Of a stretch of 64,000 nucleotides of DNA, positions 10,260 to 21,606 are shown piece after piece (the stretch's first letter is position 1; each line of letters opens with the position of its first letter). The DNA is from Odontesthes bonariensis. Its lineage: Eukaryota; Chordata; Actinopteri; Atheriniformes; Atherinopsidae. The notes under the pieces were generated by a model. The model was not told the DNA's origin. It ran no database searches and was given only the letters and a program-made list of their open reading frames with translations. Both the position numbers and the translations under genes were made by a program. The stretch lies in the NCBI RefSeq assembly GCF_027942865.1, contig NC_134522.1, positions 30,429,349-30,493,348 of the forward strand, written 5' to 3'.

Positions 10260-10337
10260 GTTACATTCATCAGCCGCTTCAGTCAGATTGCCAAACACCT
10301 TATTGTCCTTTATGAAACACTTAGGTTGATCTGGTGA

Positions 10338-11044
10338 TCAAGGCTTATTCACCATTACATTATTTAGGATGTTCCATGTGCGCTTCATGTTATTTTGATT
10401 TATTTGTAACATTTTATCATTATGTTGCTTCTTTGCTTGCCTCAACATGTTGGTCAGCCTGTTTTTGTACATCTCAGCGTTTTTCAGCAACCTCTGTTCT
10501 AGTTTTGATGAAGTCTCCATAAAGTTTATTTTTCTTCTTACATGCATTTTTTAATGCCTTTGTTATCCGAGGTTTCTCAGCATAACTATGCTTATGTGAA
10601 CATAGAACTGTTGGACAGTGTTTATCATGGAGAGATAAATAACAGTTGAAGAATGAATTGTCTGCAGTGTTTACTTCATCTGTATGAAACTCATTCCACT
10701 CTTGTTTTAAAGCTCATTTCTGAAGCATTAATTGCTTTAACAGTCCTTACCCTTTCATATCTACGCTTTTCTGTTTTCTTCCTCTGTAGTTGATCATTAA
10801 ATGTTGCAAATACAGCTAAATGATCACTTACATCACTTATTACCAAACCACTATTTAAACCAGTGTCCAAGGAATGTGTAAAAATGTTGTCAGTTAATGT
10901 TGCACTATTTGTGGCTCCTCTGCTCGGCTTTGTGATCAGTGGATACAAGCCTCTACCGTATAACGCAGCCAAGAAATCACAAGTTTGTTTAGGAGTATGT
11001 AGCTTTAAGAGGTCAATGTTGAAATCACCACAGATCACAAGTGT
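10338..11044 (-). pseudogene. LINE endonuclease relic, copy A
   Basis: On the minus strand, MICGDFNIDLLK and ISDVSDHLAVFATF mark an apurinic-type endonuclease of a non-LTR retrotransposon. A downstream piece (10338-10547) with RLTNMLRQAKKQHNDKML and KRTWNILNNVM matches the linker before the reverse transcriptase. A stop and frame change separate the two pieces, and no reverse transcriptase follows. It is a different lineage from the LINE at 2241-7155. Confidence 0.7.
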
Positions 11045-11883
11045 TTAATTATCTGCTATAATTGTCTGTTTCAACGCTTCGGTCTTGTGCCTCTTGTTTA
11101 AAACTTAATAACAATTGCAGGCTTGGATTTGTTATCCTTTCATGCAAAAGTGCAGCAAGCTGATATCTGTTGATTTTCAAGATGAATGTCCTTACTTGCC
11201 TTGAAGTGAACCACTTGTCCATTTACATCCTCCACTCAACCTGATAGCCATTAAATACTGTGTCTTCTGAGCTGGTTTGGTGGTTCAACAACAAAACAAA
11301 TGTAATGAAGTTTTAAAACTGCAGCGAAAGAGGTGGAATAAATGGAGATCTGACACATTACGAACAACAGGACAGTTAGGATTAGCTGTTGTTTGCATGG
11401 AGATAAAACAGATCTTAAAGGTGTTGCAGCTAACATTCAGAAACACTTGGTGTAACTCCAGAGCACCAGAGCCTCTGACCAAAAGAGAAGCTAATATAAA
11501 CTTATTTACTTGAAGAACTTCTGGTCTTATCTGGCTCTTTGCTAGAGGCCTTTTAGGCCAGAGCATGGGAGCTCTTAGGATTACCATGAGCTGGATGAGT
11601 GAGAATCTTCATCAACATGCTGTGTGTGCTGATGCTAACTGTAAAGATGTGAAGCTCAGACAGGAGAGCGGCTTGTTGTATGAGGACACAGTGTGTGTCT
11701 CATATGGAGGTGGAAGCCTGGCTCAAATACAGAAATCATTTCTTACTGATTTAAATGTGTCCTCTCAGTGGCTGTGAAGTACTGTCAGTAATACTGAGCG
11801 GGACTCTGCATTTATGGAGATGTCTCCCTCTGGTGGCGAATAGAGGAACTGCATGAAGTCAGTTTGATGAACACAGAAGCGTT

Positions 11884-12081
11884 CAACTAAAGGAGGAAGT
11901 GAAAGTCTTCCAGTGGTTCCTGCAGAGTCCTGACTCACTGGATGGTTTCCTGCCGTCTGCAGAAGACGAGCAGAACGGAGCCAGCGGGCCTGATGCTGCA
12001 GATGTGCTGAACACCACAGATGCAATGGTTGGGACAAAGATGGTTGGAGAGAAGACACAGAGGAGTGAAGGCCAGCTGTAG
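11884..12081 (+). pseudogene. Pyrin-domain-like exon relic, copy A
   Basis: The frame reads QLKEEVKVFQWFLQSPDSLD and continues GFLPS...DAADVLNTTDAMVG. This spacing resembles the first helices of pyrin/death-fold exons found in fish NLR-type genes ('ELKEEEFKxFKWxLQ ... GF'). The usual DTVD-MV stretch looks altered. No NACHT or leucine-rich-repeat exon is visible nearby, so at best this is an orphan exon. The same frame is open in copy C. Confidence 0.33.
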
Positions 12082-12093
12082 AGAGAAAAGCAC

Positions 12094-12251
12094 CTCCAGA
12101 TCTGCTGTCTGATGCTGATATCAGTGAAAATGGGCTTCTTCTTCTCCTGTCTGATGATGTGCTCAGTAATTTCAGTGATATACCCCTCAGGTTCAGACTT
12201 GGTTGGTCTGGTGAACACCTTTACTTTCTCTTTTTCACTGACTGATTCCAT
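12094..12251 (-). CDS. Possible coding exon, unknown protein, copy A
   Basis: A minus-strand frame starts MESVSEKEKVKVF directly after an acceptor-like CTCAG and ends near a possible donor GGAG|GTGCTT. It reads charged and protein-like, but I do not recognise it. It lies about 250 bp from the promoter-like block at 12513-12573, which could drive it. In copy C a CAG codon is changed to TAG, cutting the frame short. It overlaps no other good gene candidate. Confidence 0.22.
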
Positions 12252-12512
12252 CTGAGTTAAAAGGCAAAACAGGAAACTGTGAAAAGATGAGAAAAACATC
12301 TGGATTGGACTGATGTGTGTGTGTCCCGTTACTTTAGAAAGCCTGAACTTATAAAGGTTCCTATGGTGACCATGTGTTCTGATAGTGTTGTATGAGTTTT
12401 ATAAACTCTGAGGTGTCAAACAGAAGCTGTGAACATTACAAGCGGCGCTGCTGCCTCCAGAACCACTTCCGCTACACCGGCTTCAGGAGCCAGTAGGAAC
12501 GTTGTCCGTCTC

Positions 12513-12573
12513 TGACGTCATAAGTAATAACCAATGGGAGAGCAGCTGAGTGTTTGGAACAAGCCCCGCCCCC
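12513..12573. promoter_or_regulatory. Promoter-like CRE/CCAAT/GC-box block, copy A
   Basis: A full cAMP-response palindrome TGACGTCA (12513-12520), a CCAAT box (12531) and a GC box CCCCGCCCCC (12564-12573) sit within 61 bases. This is typical of a TATA-less vertebrate promoter. The direction is not clear from the sequence. Copy C keeps all three sites. Confidence 0.5.
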
Positions 12574-13038
12574 TGCTATCTGCTTCTGTCGGGGTGAAGC
12601 ACAGAGATAAATCCAGAGAGGAGAGCAGCCTCGTTCCCTCTGTTAAAGACACCTTTATGCCCACTGAATACAGTCTGAGGAGAACTCTGAAATGTGTCAG
12701 CTAACAGGAAAGTTGTCCACAAGAACAAACACAAGAGGCTTCATGTTTTTAAGTGTACACAGTAGAAAGTTTACAGCCGTTTGGAGGAGCAGACAGGAGT
12801 CCAGCAGCTGAGGAGTGAACCCCAAAAAACTGATTCAACACGCCTAAAAAGACAACATATAGAAACTCAAGTGTCCGCTACACTTGGGATGTTTCCTCTG
12901 CTGTACTGACACCTTCGCTCTCAGAGAAAAGCCCTCATTCCTCATTTAGGCTCCCTGGACACCGCAGCTGTTGGTCTGTTTTCTCTGTGTGACTCTGGTG
13001 TTTAACATGTTAGTTAAAACATCAAAGCCACACATTAA

Positions 13039-13464
13039 AGCAATACTATTTAACATTTCTACCTTAAAATAGCAGCTTGAAAAAAATTGCTTTGATGGCT
13101 AGAATGAGTTTTAATATTACGATTGGCCTGTCTCCTATGCCTTTCGGGGGTCTGAGTTGGAAAAACTGCGCTATGTAACTTTGCTGGACCGGCCCAGGAG
13201 CTGAGCGGAAGTACTTCGACTTGCTTTCTGGCACACCTACCACAAAAACAAATAGACCCCTCTCACGCTCCCAGGTACATTTGATTACTCTTACCTTCTC
13301 GGCCGACATAGCTTGCACCTTCTGACTCCTCGCCAGTTCGTCAACAAACGTGAAACGTGAAAGCGAAAGGGTGTTGTATTTACGACAGTTTAACCGTACA
13401 TTACCTCCAAAGCCTGTAGGGGGAGCTCCATAATGGGCTTTTTGAGAAGTTACATTGTATTGCT
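13039..13464. mobile_element. 426-bp piggyBac-like MITE
   Basis: Both ends are flanked by TTAA (13035-13038 and 13465-13468) and form imperfect inverted repeats (AGCAATACTATTTAAC against the complement AGCAATACAATGTAAC). TTAA duplications are typical of the piggyBac superfamily. No transposase is present. The ends resemble the 3.9-kb element at 37464. Confidence 0.72.
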
Positions 13465-14845
13465 TTAACGCGGACGCTAAAAGATGGAGGCAGCGGTAGA
13501 ACAACAGCAACAGGGTTCGGTAAAGTTTGACACATATTGACAGATTCGCACTTGCTGAATAAATACCTCCAAAATAATGCGTCGTTCCAGATCAAATCCC
13601 ACCACTCTCCATCACATAAACATTTGAATCCAAATAAGCTGTCCTTGGAGCAGGAAAATAACATTAGTCTCCATGTGCAGTCGGCTGCAACACCTGCTAC
13701 AGAAATATTCAATAACTCCGCTCTAATGAGTCTTAATGCCACTAAAATCACTGCAGACATCAAAGGCCTCCTGTTGGTTCTACAAACACAGCTTGTGCTT
13801 CATTTGGTGCGTGTGTGAGTGTGAGTATGTTGTTCTGAACAATTGACCAACATCTGCATTCCAGACTGTGGTGTCATCTCAGAAGCCTCTGATATCCTGC
13901 TGCTTATCCTACAGCAGGTGTGTGCAGCAGGAACAGGGAAAGGATGGATGAGCTCTTTATGATATGATGCAGGTTGGAGCTTCAAAAAGAAGATGAGAAA
14001 AGTCTATATATTTCCACATTTATTTTCTTCACAGAGTTTCTGCATCATGAAACTGACATCATGCAGTTTATCTTTACACCACAAGAGGACAAAAAAGTCT
14101 CCTTCCGTCAGAGTTCCAGCAGATATTAGTTCCATTAGAGCTGAACTGAACATGGATCAGTAACATTTATTCAGTCCTGATTATCAGTGTTTGTCCAGTT
14201 ATGGTAATAAAGACAAACTGGAGACATTTGGCACCATTAAAGATGATTTACAGCCCTTAAATGAACTCTCCGTCTCCTCTGTAACTGATGAGTTCAACAT
14301 GTTGAAGAGCTGTTTGAACCAACTCTGAACTCATTCATTCATTCATATCGTCTCACACTGATTCTCCACACTTTGATGGAAACGTGTCCCACAAAGAAAA
14401 GTGATTATTCATTTTAGATCTAAAATAATCAGTGTTGGTAATCTGAGGCTCTTTTGTACAAATCTAACATGTTTGTAATCCTATAAATGATGTGATCATG
14501 TGACCGGCACTAAATCAGCTGTCTTCAGATCAGAGGTTATCGTTTTATTTGAATAAAATACTTTATAAAGAATCATTTCAGGTGTAGAATATCTAAGTTA
14601 CACAAAGAGCAGAGAGACCTCGATAAAATGACAAACTGACTTTTCAACAACATATCTTCTTCTTTTGTGGAGACTCAGAATGTGTCCAAAGTTTTGGTGG
14701 ACTTTCTTTAAAAAGTGATACATCAGCTATATTCCATCAGCTATATTCCGCATCTGCTGAATACAGAAAGTTTGGACGTGTTTGTGGCTGCTGCTGCTGT
14801 CCCAGCCATGATGTGTCCACACTGCGTGTTGTGTTCAGAAAGAAG
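13465..14845. other. No gene recognised
   Basis: Mixed sequence with a short GTGTGTGAG run near 13810. I find no exon, RNA gene or clear transposon end here. Confidence 0.45.
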
Positions 14846-14925
14846 CATGCACATGCACATGCTAAAACAAGGGCACGGATAGAAATGACCTTTGGCCAAA
14901 TGAAATACAGGTTCATTGCTTAAAC
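14846..14925 (+). pseudogene. Harbinger transposase relic
   Basis: The + strand reads AKTRARIEMTFGQMKYRF, the conserved block before the last catalytic Glu region of PIF/Harbinger (HARBI1-like) transposases, then a stop. Little else of the gene can be followed. Confidence 0.55.
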
Positions 14926-15439
14926 TTCTCAGGCACCATGGCTGATTTCTGACAGAGCCATCTTAAATTAATAGTATACTTCATATTTTATACATTTTGT
15001 CTTGTGGACAACTTTTCAGGCTCAAGTCTTTTCTTCGTTGAGTCCCTGCAGGTTGTAGTGCCTGAAAGGACTCAGTTTCTCCTGACACAGTGAGGGACCT
15101 ATACAGGGACACATATTTCCTTATTGTTGTGACCTTTGAGTTAGAACTTCTTTTCATAATTTAGCATTGACACAGTAGCAGTTTAAGTCAGAGGAAGTGT
15201 AAGAAGGCTAAATGGACAGAGATGATTTATAACTTTCCACACGTTTAGGTCATGGCACCCCACTGTGAATATAAATGTAAAAAACACATTTCTAACACTT
15301 TGCATGAACCGTACAATAATGACAAGTTTGAGTTCAAGTTGTCTTGAATTGTTTAATTTTTGTTACATGTTTCTCAAGCTGTGGAGAGAAACCAGAATTA
15401 AATACAGTTCACAACACGAAATTCTCCTTTATCTGAATT

Positions 15440-16071
15440 TATACTAACGTCCCTCTCCAGTTTCATAATCTCTGGCTTGATCTTTTTTATTTTCAGTTTC
15501 TTGTGTTCCATATGTAGTTTGGTGCTCTCTTTATTGGACAAACACATTTCTTCAAAGGCTACTTACCACTGAAATATTTTCCTGTACTTTACCTTCACCT
15601 GCTGCCAGGTACGCTTTTGGCTGTTAAGATTGCTCCTGTTGAGATGCAACAGCGAAAAAATAATATGTGGGTCACACACTCAGGATAATATGGTCACAAA
15701 GTATGATGATGCGTGTCGATTATTGGGTTATTAATAAACTGAGCAGGGCCAGTATATGTGTGCTGTACATCTCATACAGAGACAATTCAGCATGCTTTAT
15801 GTGAACAAATTATAACACAAAGAGGAGAGCAAAAATACATGAGGACAGTAAAATGAATGTCAATGGTATGAAACTTTCATAACTTACGCATTTAGTCTGT
15901 CTGCAGTTGTTAGTCATGCCGTTTTCTTCGCTTTATTGATCGCAGCTGTATTACCATTTCTGGTGATGAACTTTTAAAATCCTCATGCAGCTCCATCAGC
16001 ATTATTTGTTCAGCTGCCGAAAACATAAAAGCTCTTGTCTTGCTCTCCTTTTCTGCCATCTCTGTTTTTCC
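15440..16071 (-). pseudogene. Harbinger Myb-like protein relic
   Basis: The minus strand has MAEKESKTRAFMFSAAEQIM near 16065, KRTWQQVKVKYRKIFQ followed by a donor-like GTAAGT near 15565, and KLKIKKIKPEIMKLE near 15480. These are the start, DNA-binding and coiled C-terminal parts of the Myb-like partner protein of Harbinger transposons. It is arranged convergently with the transposase relic at 14846, as in complete two-gene elements. Stops are present. Confidence 0.55.
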
Positions 16072-16275
16072 ACCATCCACTCGTCAGGGCTTCTTACGTT
16101 CCTCGTACACTCGCACTTAGCCAGGCTATGTAAGCCTCGCTTGGATTAGCCTCACTGAGATGCAGCTGAGCTGGCTTCATGGAACGACTTGAGGCTTAAT
16201 TGGGAGATGGTGTTAGTTCAAGCGACGCTTTCCGGCTACAGCCTGGCTTTCTTTAGCTACTTTCTAGGAATACCC

Positions 16276-16331
16276 CCCTTGAGTGGCTATGAAAGGTGCC
16301 TATAAATAAAATGTATTATTATTATTATTAA
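16276..16331 (+). repeat. LINE 3' tail fragment
   Basis: AAAGGTGCCTATAAATAAAA followed by an (ATT)n run is the usual 3' terminus of fish L2/CR1-group LINEs. Only the last tens of bases are recognisable. Confidence 0.5.
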
Positions 16332-18060
16332 TTCTGATGTGCGATGAGGCAGTTCTCCTGCAACATTAAGCTCTTTTCCACAAGTACTTACTCACAACCA
16401 CCTCAATGTGGGTGGGTCGTAATAGCAAGGAGGTCCAAAAGTCCTGTGATGTCGGTTTTATGTGACACAAACATGACACAACAATTTAGGACATCGAGGC
16501 GAAGGTTTACCTGCTGCTTGGTCTATGTCTTTGCGTCTAGCAATCCACCTCGTTGACGATCACAGAATACATAAAATCCAACTGTTGCTGTTGCCGGTTC
16601 TTGTTAAGGAGTGGCTTTCATTACTCATCCAGTGACATCACTCCCTGGCCAATCAGTGGCCTACAGTCTGTAGATGTCACATTTTCGGCTCGACTCAACT
16701 CGACCCTGACGGAGTAGGTGCTAAAAATGTACCACCTGGTGTCAGGTGGTATTACCTCATGGAAAACCCTAACAGCTGAGTGGGATCCAGTCGATGAGAC
16801 TCTTAATCTTAATCTTAAAAGCCACAGACACTGAGGGTGGGGGTATTTCTACATGCATTCACTTCTTTTACAGTACCCTTAGCAGACGCTTTTACAAATT
16901 AGGATAATTAGGATTTGATGACAGACAGTCATCATTGAAAAAAATAAACATGCACAATTGTTCTCCTATAATGCAATCTATGCAATTTCCAATTATAGAA
17001 TCGAGTGTAAGAGCGAGTGAAATTAAAGAATTCCCGATTTCCATGTCTTTTTTAAAAATTTAAAGAAAAAAAAAATTTAATTTAAAAAAAATTTTTTTAT
17101 TTTTTTTTATTTTCCTGGTTTGGAATGTCTCGCGGACCGGTACTGATTTAAGAGATCAGTATTTAACAACTTTGTTGCACAAAGGCTGGGTGGCCTCTCG
17201 CGGCCCAGTTTCCCTTTTTAAATAAACATTCCAGTCATACGTATTGAATGTTGACCCCGTGCTTGAACATCAAACATTTAGATGCAAACCTTGAAGACGT
17301 AGAACGTTTCAAACTGGATGTTTCGGCTGTTGTCTTGAAGCAAGTTCATCAACAGTTTCAAGTTCTCTGCCCGACTGATGTACTTAGAAGGTTTTGGATC
17401 AACATCAAATGAATCCCTGGAGTCAAAAGAACCACCACTTTTATTATGGGTAGTCCAACAGATAATGGTGAGAATATAGAGGGGGATGGCCACTATATAA
17501 CGCTGTTTTTACGTAGTTGTTAGCTGCTCACTGGTGTGAACTGTGAACCTGAACGAGTGTGTACAAGTATAGCAGATTTTCAGCTTCCCACATGAGAAGC
17601 CTGGACAGAAATGTTTGTTTTGATTTAAAAACCTCTTTACTCCATGACCCTTTCTCTTAGTGCAGAATTAGAACCCCAGAATGTTCTAATTTATTCGCTG
17701 AGCCCCCTGTGACATCCCACAGAACCCCCCTTAATGTACAGAATACGGAACCCGTGGCAGCTGGATCCTTACCAGACCGGTGCAGAGTAACACCTGTTTC
17801 AGTAGTTTGTGAAAGCCTTTAACTAACTTCAACACTGTTGATATACAGCTTGCAGACATCCATTGCATCTCTCAGTTTTGAATGAAGATGATGCCCTTCA
17901 GTGATGATGACGATGTGAGTACAACCAAATGCTCGATGCTGTAAATTGTCTCTTTGGGTCTTAAAATTCTTTTGGGTCTATCATAAAGGAACATAAACTC
18001 GAGAGTGATATTACAGTTCTTAAATGATGCGCCTATGACTCAGAGTTTACACCTAATAAG
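16332..18060. other. No gene recognised
   Basis: A low-complexity A/T stretch lies at 17050-17115. The rest looks like old transposon-rich intergenic DNA, but I cannot assign ends. Confidence 0.4.
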
Positions 18061-19167
18061 TTGGACTCTAGATTCAAAGATTGGATAGCTAAGGGTATAA
18101 CAGCCTTATGCAGGGTAATGAAAGATGGGAAAATGCTCAGTTTTGAAACGCTTAAAAGGACACATTTATTAGAAAAACAAGACTTCTATCGATATCTGCA
18201 GCTGCGGCACTACGTTGATACGAAGATGAAAAATGTAACAAAGACTGGCACATGTTTGATTGAACTGTTTACAAAAGCCTATAATTCAGAAACTATTGAT
18301 AGAACTGTTTCATGTTTATATAAGAGTCTGTCGAATTTGAAATCACATTCAACTTCATATATTAAAACAAAATGGGAGAAGGAAGGAGGAATAATTATAT
18401 CTGAAGAAGAATGGACAACAATATGGAGGTATCAATGGATGTGTACCAGCTCACAGAAGTGGAGGAAGTTTGGCTGGAAAAGCCTGATTAGGTGCTTTAT
18501 TACACCCTCCCAGAAATCTCACTATGACAATAACTCCTCAGTCTGCTGGAGGAACTGTGGAAATCAAAATGCAAACCATTATCACATTTTCTGGGACTGC
18601 CCGGTCATGAAGGACTATTGGAAAAAGATACACAACGCCCTACAGGACATCTTCAAATGTGAAATACCCCTCGACATTAAGACTATGTTTTTCGGACACA
18701 TACCTGAGGGATGGCTGAAAAGAGATAAGCACCTCATAAATATCCTGCTAATGGCTTGCAAAAAGAATATCACCAAGAAATGGCTATCACAAGAGAGCCC
18801 AACTGTCAACATCTGGATGGACATCACAATGGACATATATAAAATGGAGAGAATAACAGCATTTGTTCATTTTAAACTGGAGAAATTCACCTCATACTGG
18901 GAAAACTGGGTCAACTATGTCACGCCCCATAGGCCTGATTTTATTTTTACAAATCAATAACTATGCCATATAAAAAGGATCACTCCCCACTTTGTACATA
19001 TTCTTGTGTGTTTTTGTTGTTGTTTGGTTCTTTTTTTTTTGTTATCGTTTAGACATAAAATAAAAATACCACTTTGGCATTTAGGACAGACAAGAGATGT
19101 AAGATATATGCACATGTACCGGATGTGAATATTTGTTTCTGAATGTCAATAAAAAAAAAATAATAAT
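18061..19167 (+). mobile_element. 5'-truncated L1-type LINE with C-terminal ORF2 fragment
   Basis: A 299-codon frame (18061-18960) has the C-terminal features of L1-clade ORF2: a tryptophan-rich region, a Cys-His knuckle-like stretch (CWRNCGNQNANHYHIFWDCP) and a final HFKLEKFTSYWENW. A 3' UTR with AATAAA (about 19147) and a poly-A/TAA tail end at about 19167. Endonuclease and reverse transcriptase are missing. It lies just upstream of TRBV-like segment 1 and may have displaced that segment's leader exon. Confidence 0.75.
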
Positions 19168-19322
19168 AATCGTTCTTTTGGGTGGGCATTGATGACAGCT
19201 AAGCCACAGAAATGTATCACTGCAGTAATGGACAACTGTCGGCCCAGTTAAAGTACATTACAATCATTTGTCATTTACCATTTATCATTATCTAAAATGT
19301 TCTATTGTCTTTCTGTTTCCAG

Positions 19323-19637
19323 CTGTTAGTGTGGGTCTTGAGGTCCGTCAGTCTCCCTCTGATCTCATCAGAAATCCTGGTGACAAAATGCAGATTTTCT
19401 GCAGCCACAATAAAACTGACTACAGAGTGATGCTCTGGTACCAGCAGTCACCTGGAGACACAGCTATGAAACTCATTGGATATTTGAACTACAAAGCTGT
19501 CACATTGGAAGACAAATATAAAGATGGTTTCAATCTCGCTGGAGATTTGGGTGGAGACGCAGCAAAGAATGGATCTCTGCACATCCCAGATGCAGGAGTG
19601 AATTACAGTGCAGTTTACTACTGTGCAGCACCAGAAG
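19323..19637 (+). CDS. T-cell receptor beta V segment 1 (V exon only)
   Basis: An immunoglobulin variable domain that would form part of an antigen receptor chain after V(D)J joining. The exon starts after the acceptor TTTCTGTTTCCAG in splice phase 1, as V genes do. Conserved features are the first Cys (QIFCSH), Trp (LWYQQSPGD), the KLIGY strand and the second Cys (AVYYCAA). The exon runs directly into a CACAATG heptamer. The KNGSLHI strand and YYCAA end favour TRBV over TRAV. No leader exon is recognisable in the ~150 bp upstream, where an L1 fragment ends, so it may not be functional. Confidence 0.8.
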
Positions 19638-19675
19638 CACAATGACAGAAATCCCCTCTGAACTCTACAAAAACT
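19638..19675 (+). other. Recombination signal of V segment 1
   Basis: Heptamer CACAATG (19638-19644), a 22-base spacer and nonamer ACAAAAACT (19667-19675). The spacing fits a 23-type signal, as expected after a TRBV exon. The heptamer departs from CACAGTG at one base. Confidence 0.8.
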
Positions 19676-21128
19676 GCACACCAGTTTTTTTCTGCAGGTG
19701 TTTTTTTAGAGGGGCTCCCAAAGCAGCTGCTATGTGGTTGCCTTTCAGTTTGATGCATTCGCAGCACACTTCAGTAACACTGTTTCTGTACACTTTAACT
19801 TGGTGTCTCACTTTAGCACGATTTATACATCCAGGAAGGCAATCTACAGCAGCAAGAATATGTGAAGCCACTCCCTCCTTCCACTTCATCAGTTACAGTG
19901 ATGGTGTTTCTTCATCCTCTTCATTCCTCTTTAAACCTCACTCATCTCATTTGAGCCATGATTTGAGCCTTAACACAAGTATAGATGCTGAGACTTTTCT
20001 GACTGTATCAACATCTGCAAAACTCTGTGAAACAGTTTTATAAGTTTTTTTTAAAGGCTTTTAAACAAATCATCTGTGCTGCACGAGATGCACAATGACA
20101 CAAATCCCCTCTGAACTCTACAAAAACTGAACACGACTTATCAACTTCAGTGGTTTTGAATGAAAATGAAAAAAGCTTCTCTGGGACACCTGCTGAAGAT
20201 CTCACTACACAAGGCAGCACTTTGGGTTTTAAAAAACTGTAATGAGCCTTTTTCATGTTTTCTGAAAAAGCAAAAGTTTAAGAATGCAGGTAAATGATGG
20301 ATAACTGCAGCAACAATGGGAGCCATCAGTCTGGTTTACAGCCACAGGAAGCCACTCCTCTCTTGACATCACATCGGTTGGCTCATAAAATCACTCTCAG
20401 TTCAGTTAAAAGGAGAAACCCTGTCATGATTTCACTCCTGTGTTTCATTGCTGACGTCAGAGTGACTGCACTCATGTCAGACTTCTACAGGATCATCATA
20501 TTTCTTATTTATCATTTCCTCACAGGTAGCGATTGTTTCATTGTGAATTAAGATGTCTTCTACACCAACGGTGAGTCATTCACAAACTTAACTTCACGGT
20601 GAAGAAAACTGGTGAATGTGCAGACAGTAAAACAAACAAAATAGACAAAAAGCTCAGAAGTTCTGTGACAAACCCCAAATAGTATATCTATATCTGTAGT
20701 ATATCAGATAGTATATCTCCCTCTGTCTTTAAAGCACCATCAGCTCCGTCAACATGTCCAAAGACACTGACGAACTCCTGTACCGACCACACACAAACCC
20801 GCCTCCGTTTCACTTGTTTGAATATTTGTTAAGGACAGAAAAATGTTCATTCCAATATTTCAAAGTGTTACAAGTGTGCACGTCAATATCAGAACGGATC
20901 ACATGGTGGAACTTCTCCATCAGCTGATTCATACTTCACACAGTCTAATCTTCCTGGTTTCACAGCTGTGTTCACTTCAGTTAAGCTTATCCCACATAAC
21001 AAACGTGGCCTCCTGTTGGTTCACAGGATCAGAGAAGGTCACACCTTGCAGTGACACACCTCCCTGCATCTCTTAATATCTGTGACTACACAGTGAGATA
21101 CTGTAACTGAGACCCTGAGTTTTACAGC
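19676..21128. other. Intergenic DNA between the V segments
   Basis: It contains an orphan recombination signal (listed separately) and, at about 21051-21060, AGTGACACAC, which resembles the conserved decamer of TRBV promoters. I see no other gene. Confidence 0.45.
20075..20128 (+). pseudogene. Orphan V-segment 3' end with recombination signal
   Basis: TGTGCTGCACGAGATG, a germline V end (second Cys followed by Ala-Arg-like codons), is joined to heptamer CACAATG (20091-20097), a 22-base spacer and nonamer ACAAAAACT (20120-20128). The spacer is nearly identical to that of V segment 1. No V domain is readable upstream, so this looks like the remains of a duplicated V gene. Confidence 0.65.
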
Positions 21129-21606
21129 ATGACCTCTATCAGACATCGGCTCCTCAGCTTATTGGTGCTTGCTCACTGGATCAAAGGTAAAGTAGTATGT
21201 TATTAGCAGATTCATTTCAGCAGTTAGATGGTGTCTGCACCGGTGAAACCGTTAACTGGTAAAATGCTCATTTGTGGTAACTTTCTCTGTTGTACTCACA
21301 GGTCATGTTGATGGAAGTGATGTCTACCAGACTCCCATACTGTGGGAGCAGCAGGGTGAAAATGCAACAATACACTGTAACCACACAAAAGGTGGAGGCT
21401 ATTACCAGATGTACTGGTACAGACAGCTGCCTGGAGAAACTATGAAACTTATCGTTTTCACAACTACAGCTAAAACAGATCACGACTTTGGAGAATTCAG
21501 CAAAGACAAATTCTCAGCCACCAAGACTGAAGCTGAGAGAGGAACATTCACAGTAAAGAATCTGCAGCCAGAAGATAAAGGCTGGTGTTTCTGTGCTGTG
21601 AGTCAA
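21129..21606 (+). CDS. T-cell receptor beta V segment 2 (leader plus V exon)
   Basis: The leader exon (21129-21186) encodes MTSIRHRLLSLLVLAHWIK, a hydrophobic signal peptide, and ends at AAAG|GTAAAG. The V exon (21302-21606) starts after TGTACTCACAG and joins in phase 1. The domain has the first Cys (TIHCNH), Trp (MYWYRQLPGE), KLIVF, and a C-terminal KDKFSATKTE...LQPEDKGWCFCAVSQH, a pattern I associate with fish TRBV genes. One oddity is Cys where Tyr is normal two residues before the second conserved Cys (WCFC). A consensus 23-type signal follows directly, so this segment looks able to rearrange. Confidence 0.88.

Larger units (their letters stand above)
1..12780 (+). repeat. Segmental duplication, copy A
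   Basis: This stretch matches copy C (from about 56143 to the window end) almost base for base, apart from a 4.9-kb LINE insertion. It also matches copy B (31489-34632) over its first 9.4 kb, minus B's deletions. All three copies lie in the same orientation. The left edge is outside the window. On the right, homology with C continues to at least 12780, where C leaves the window. Contents are tRNA-Lys, tRNA-Gln, tRNA-Asp-like and tRNA-Val, a zinc-finger fragment, Tc1 and LINE relics and a promoter-like block. Confidence 0.93.
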
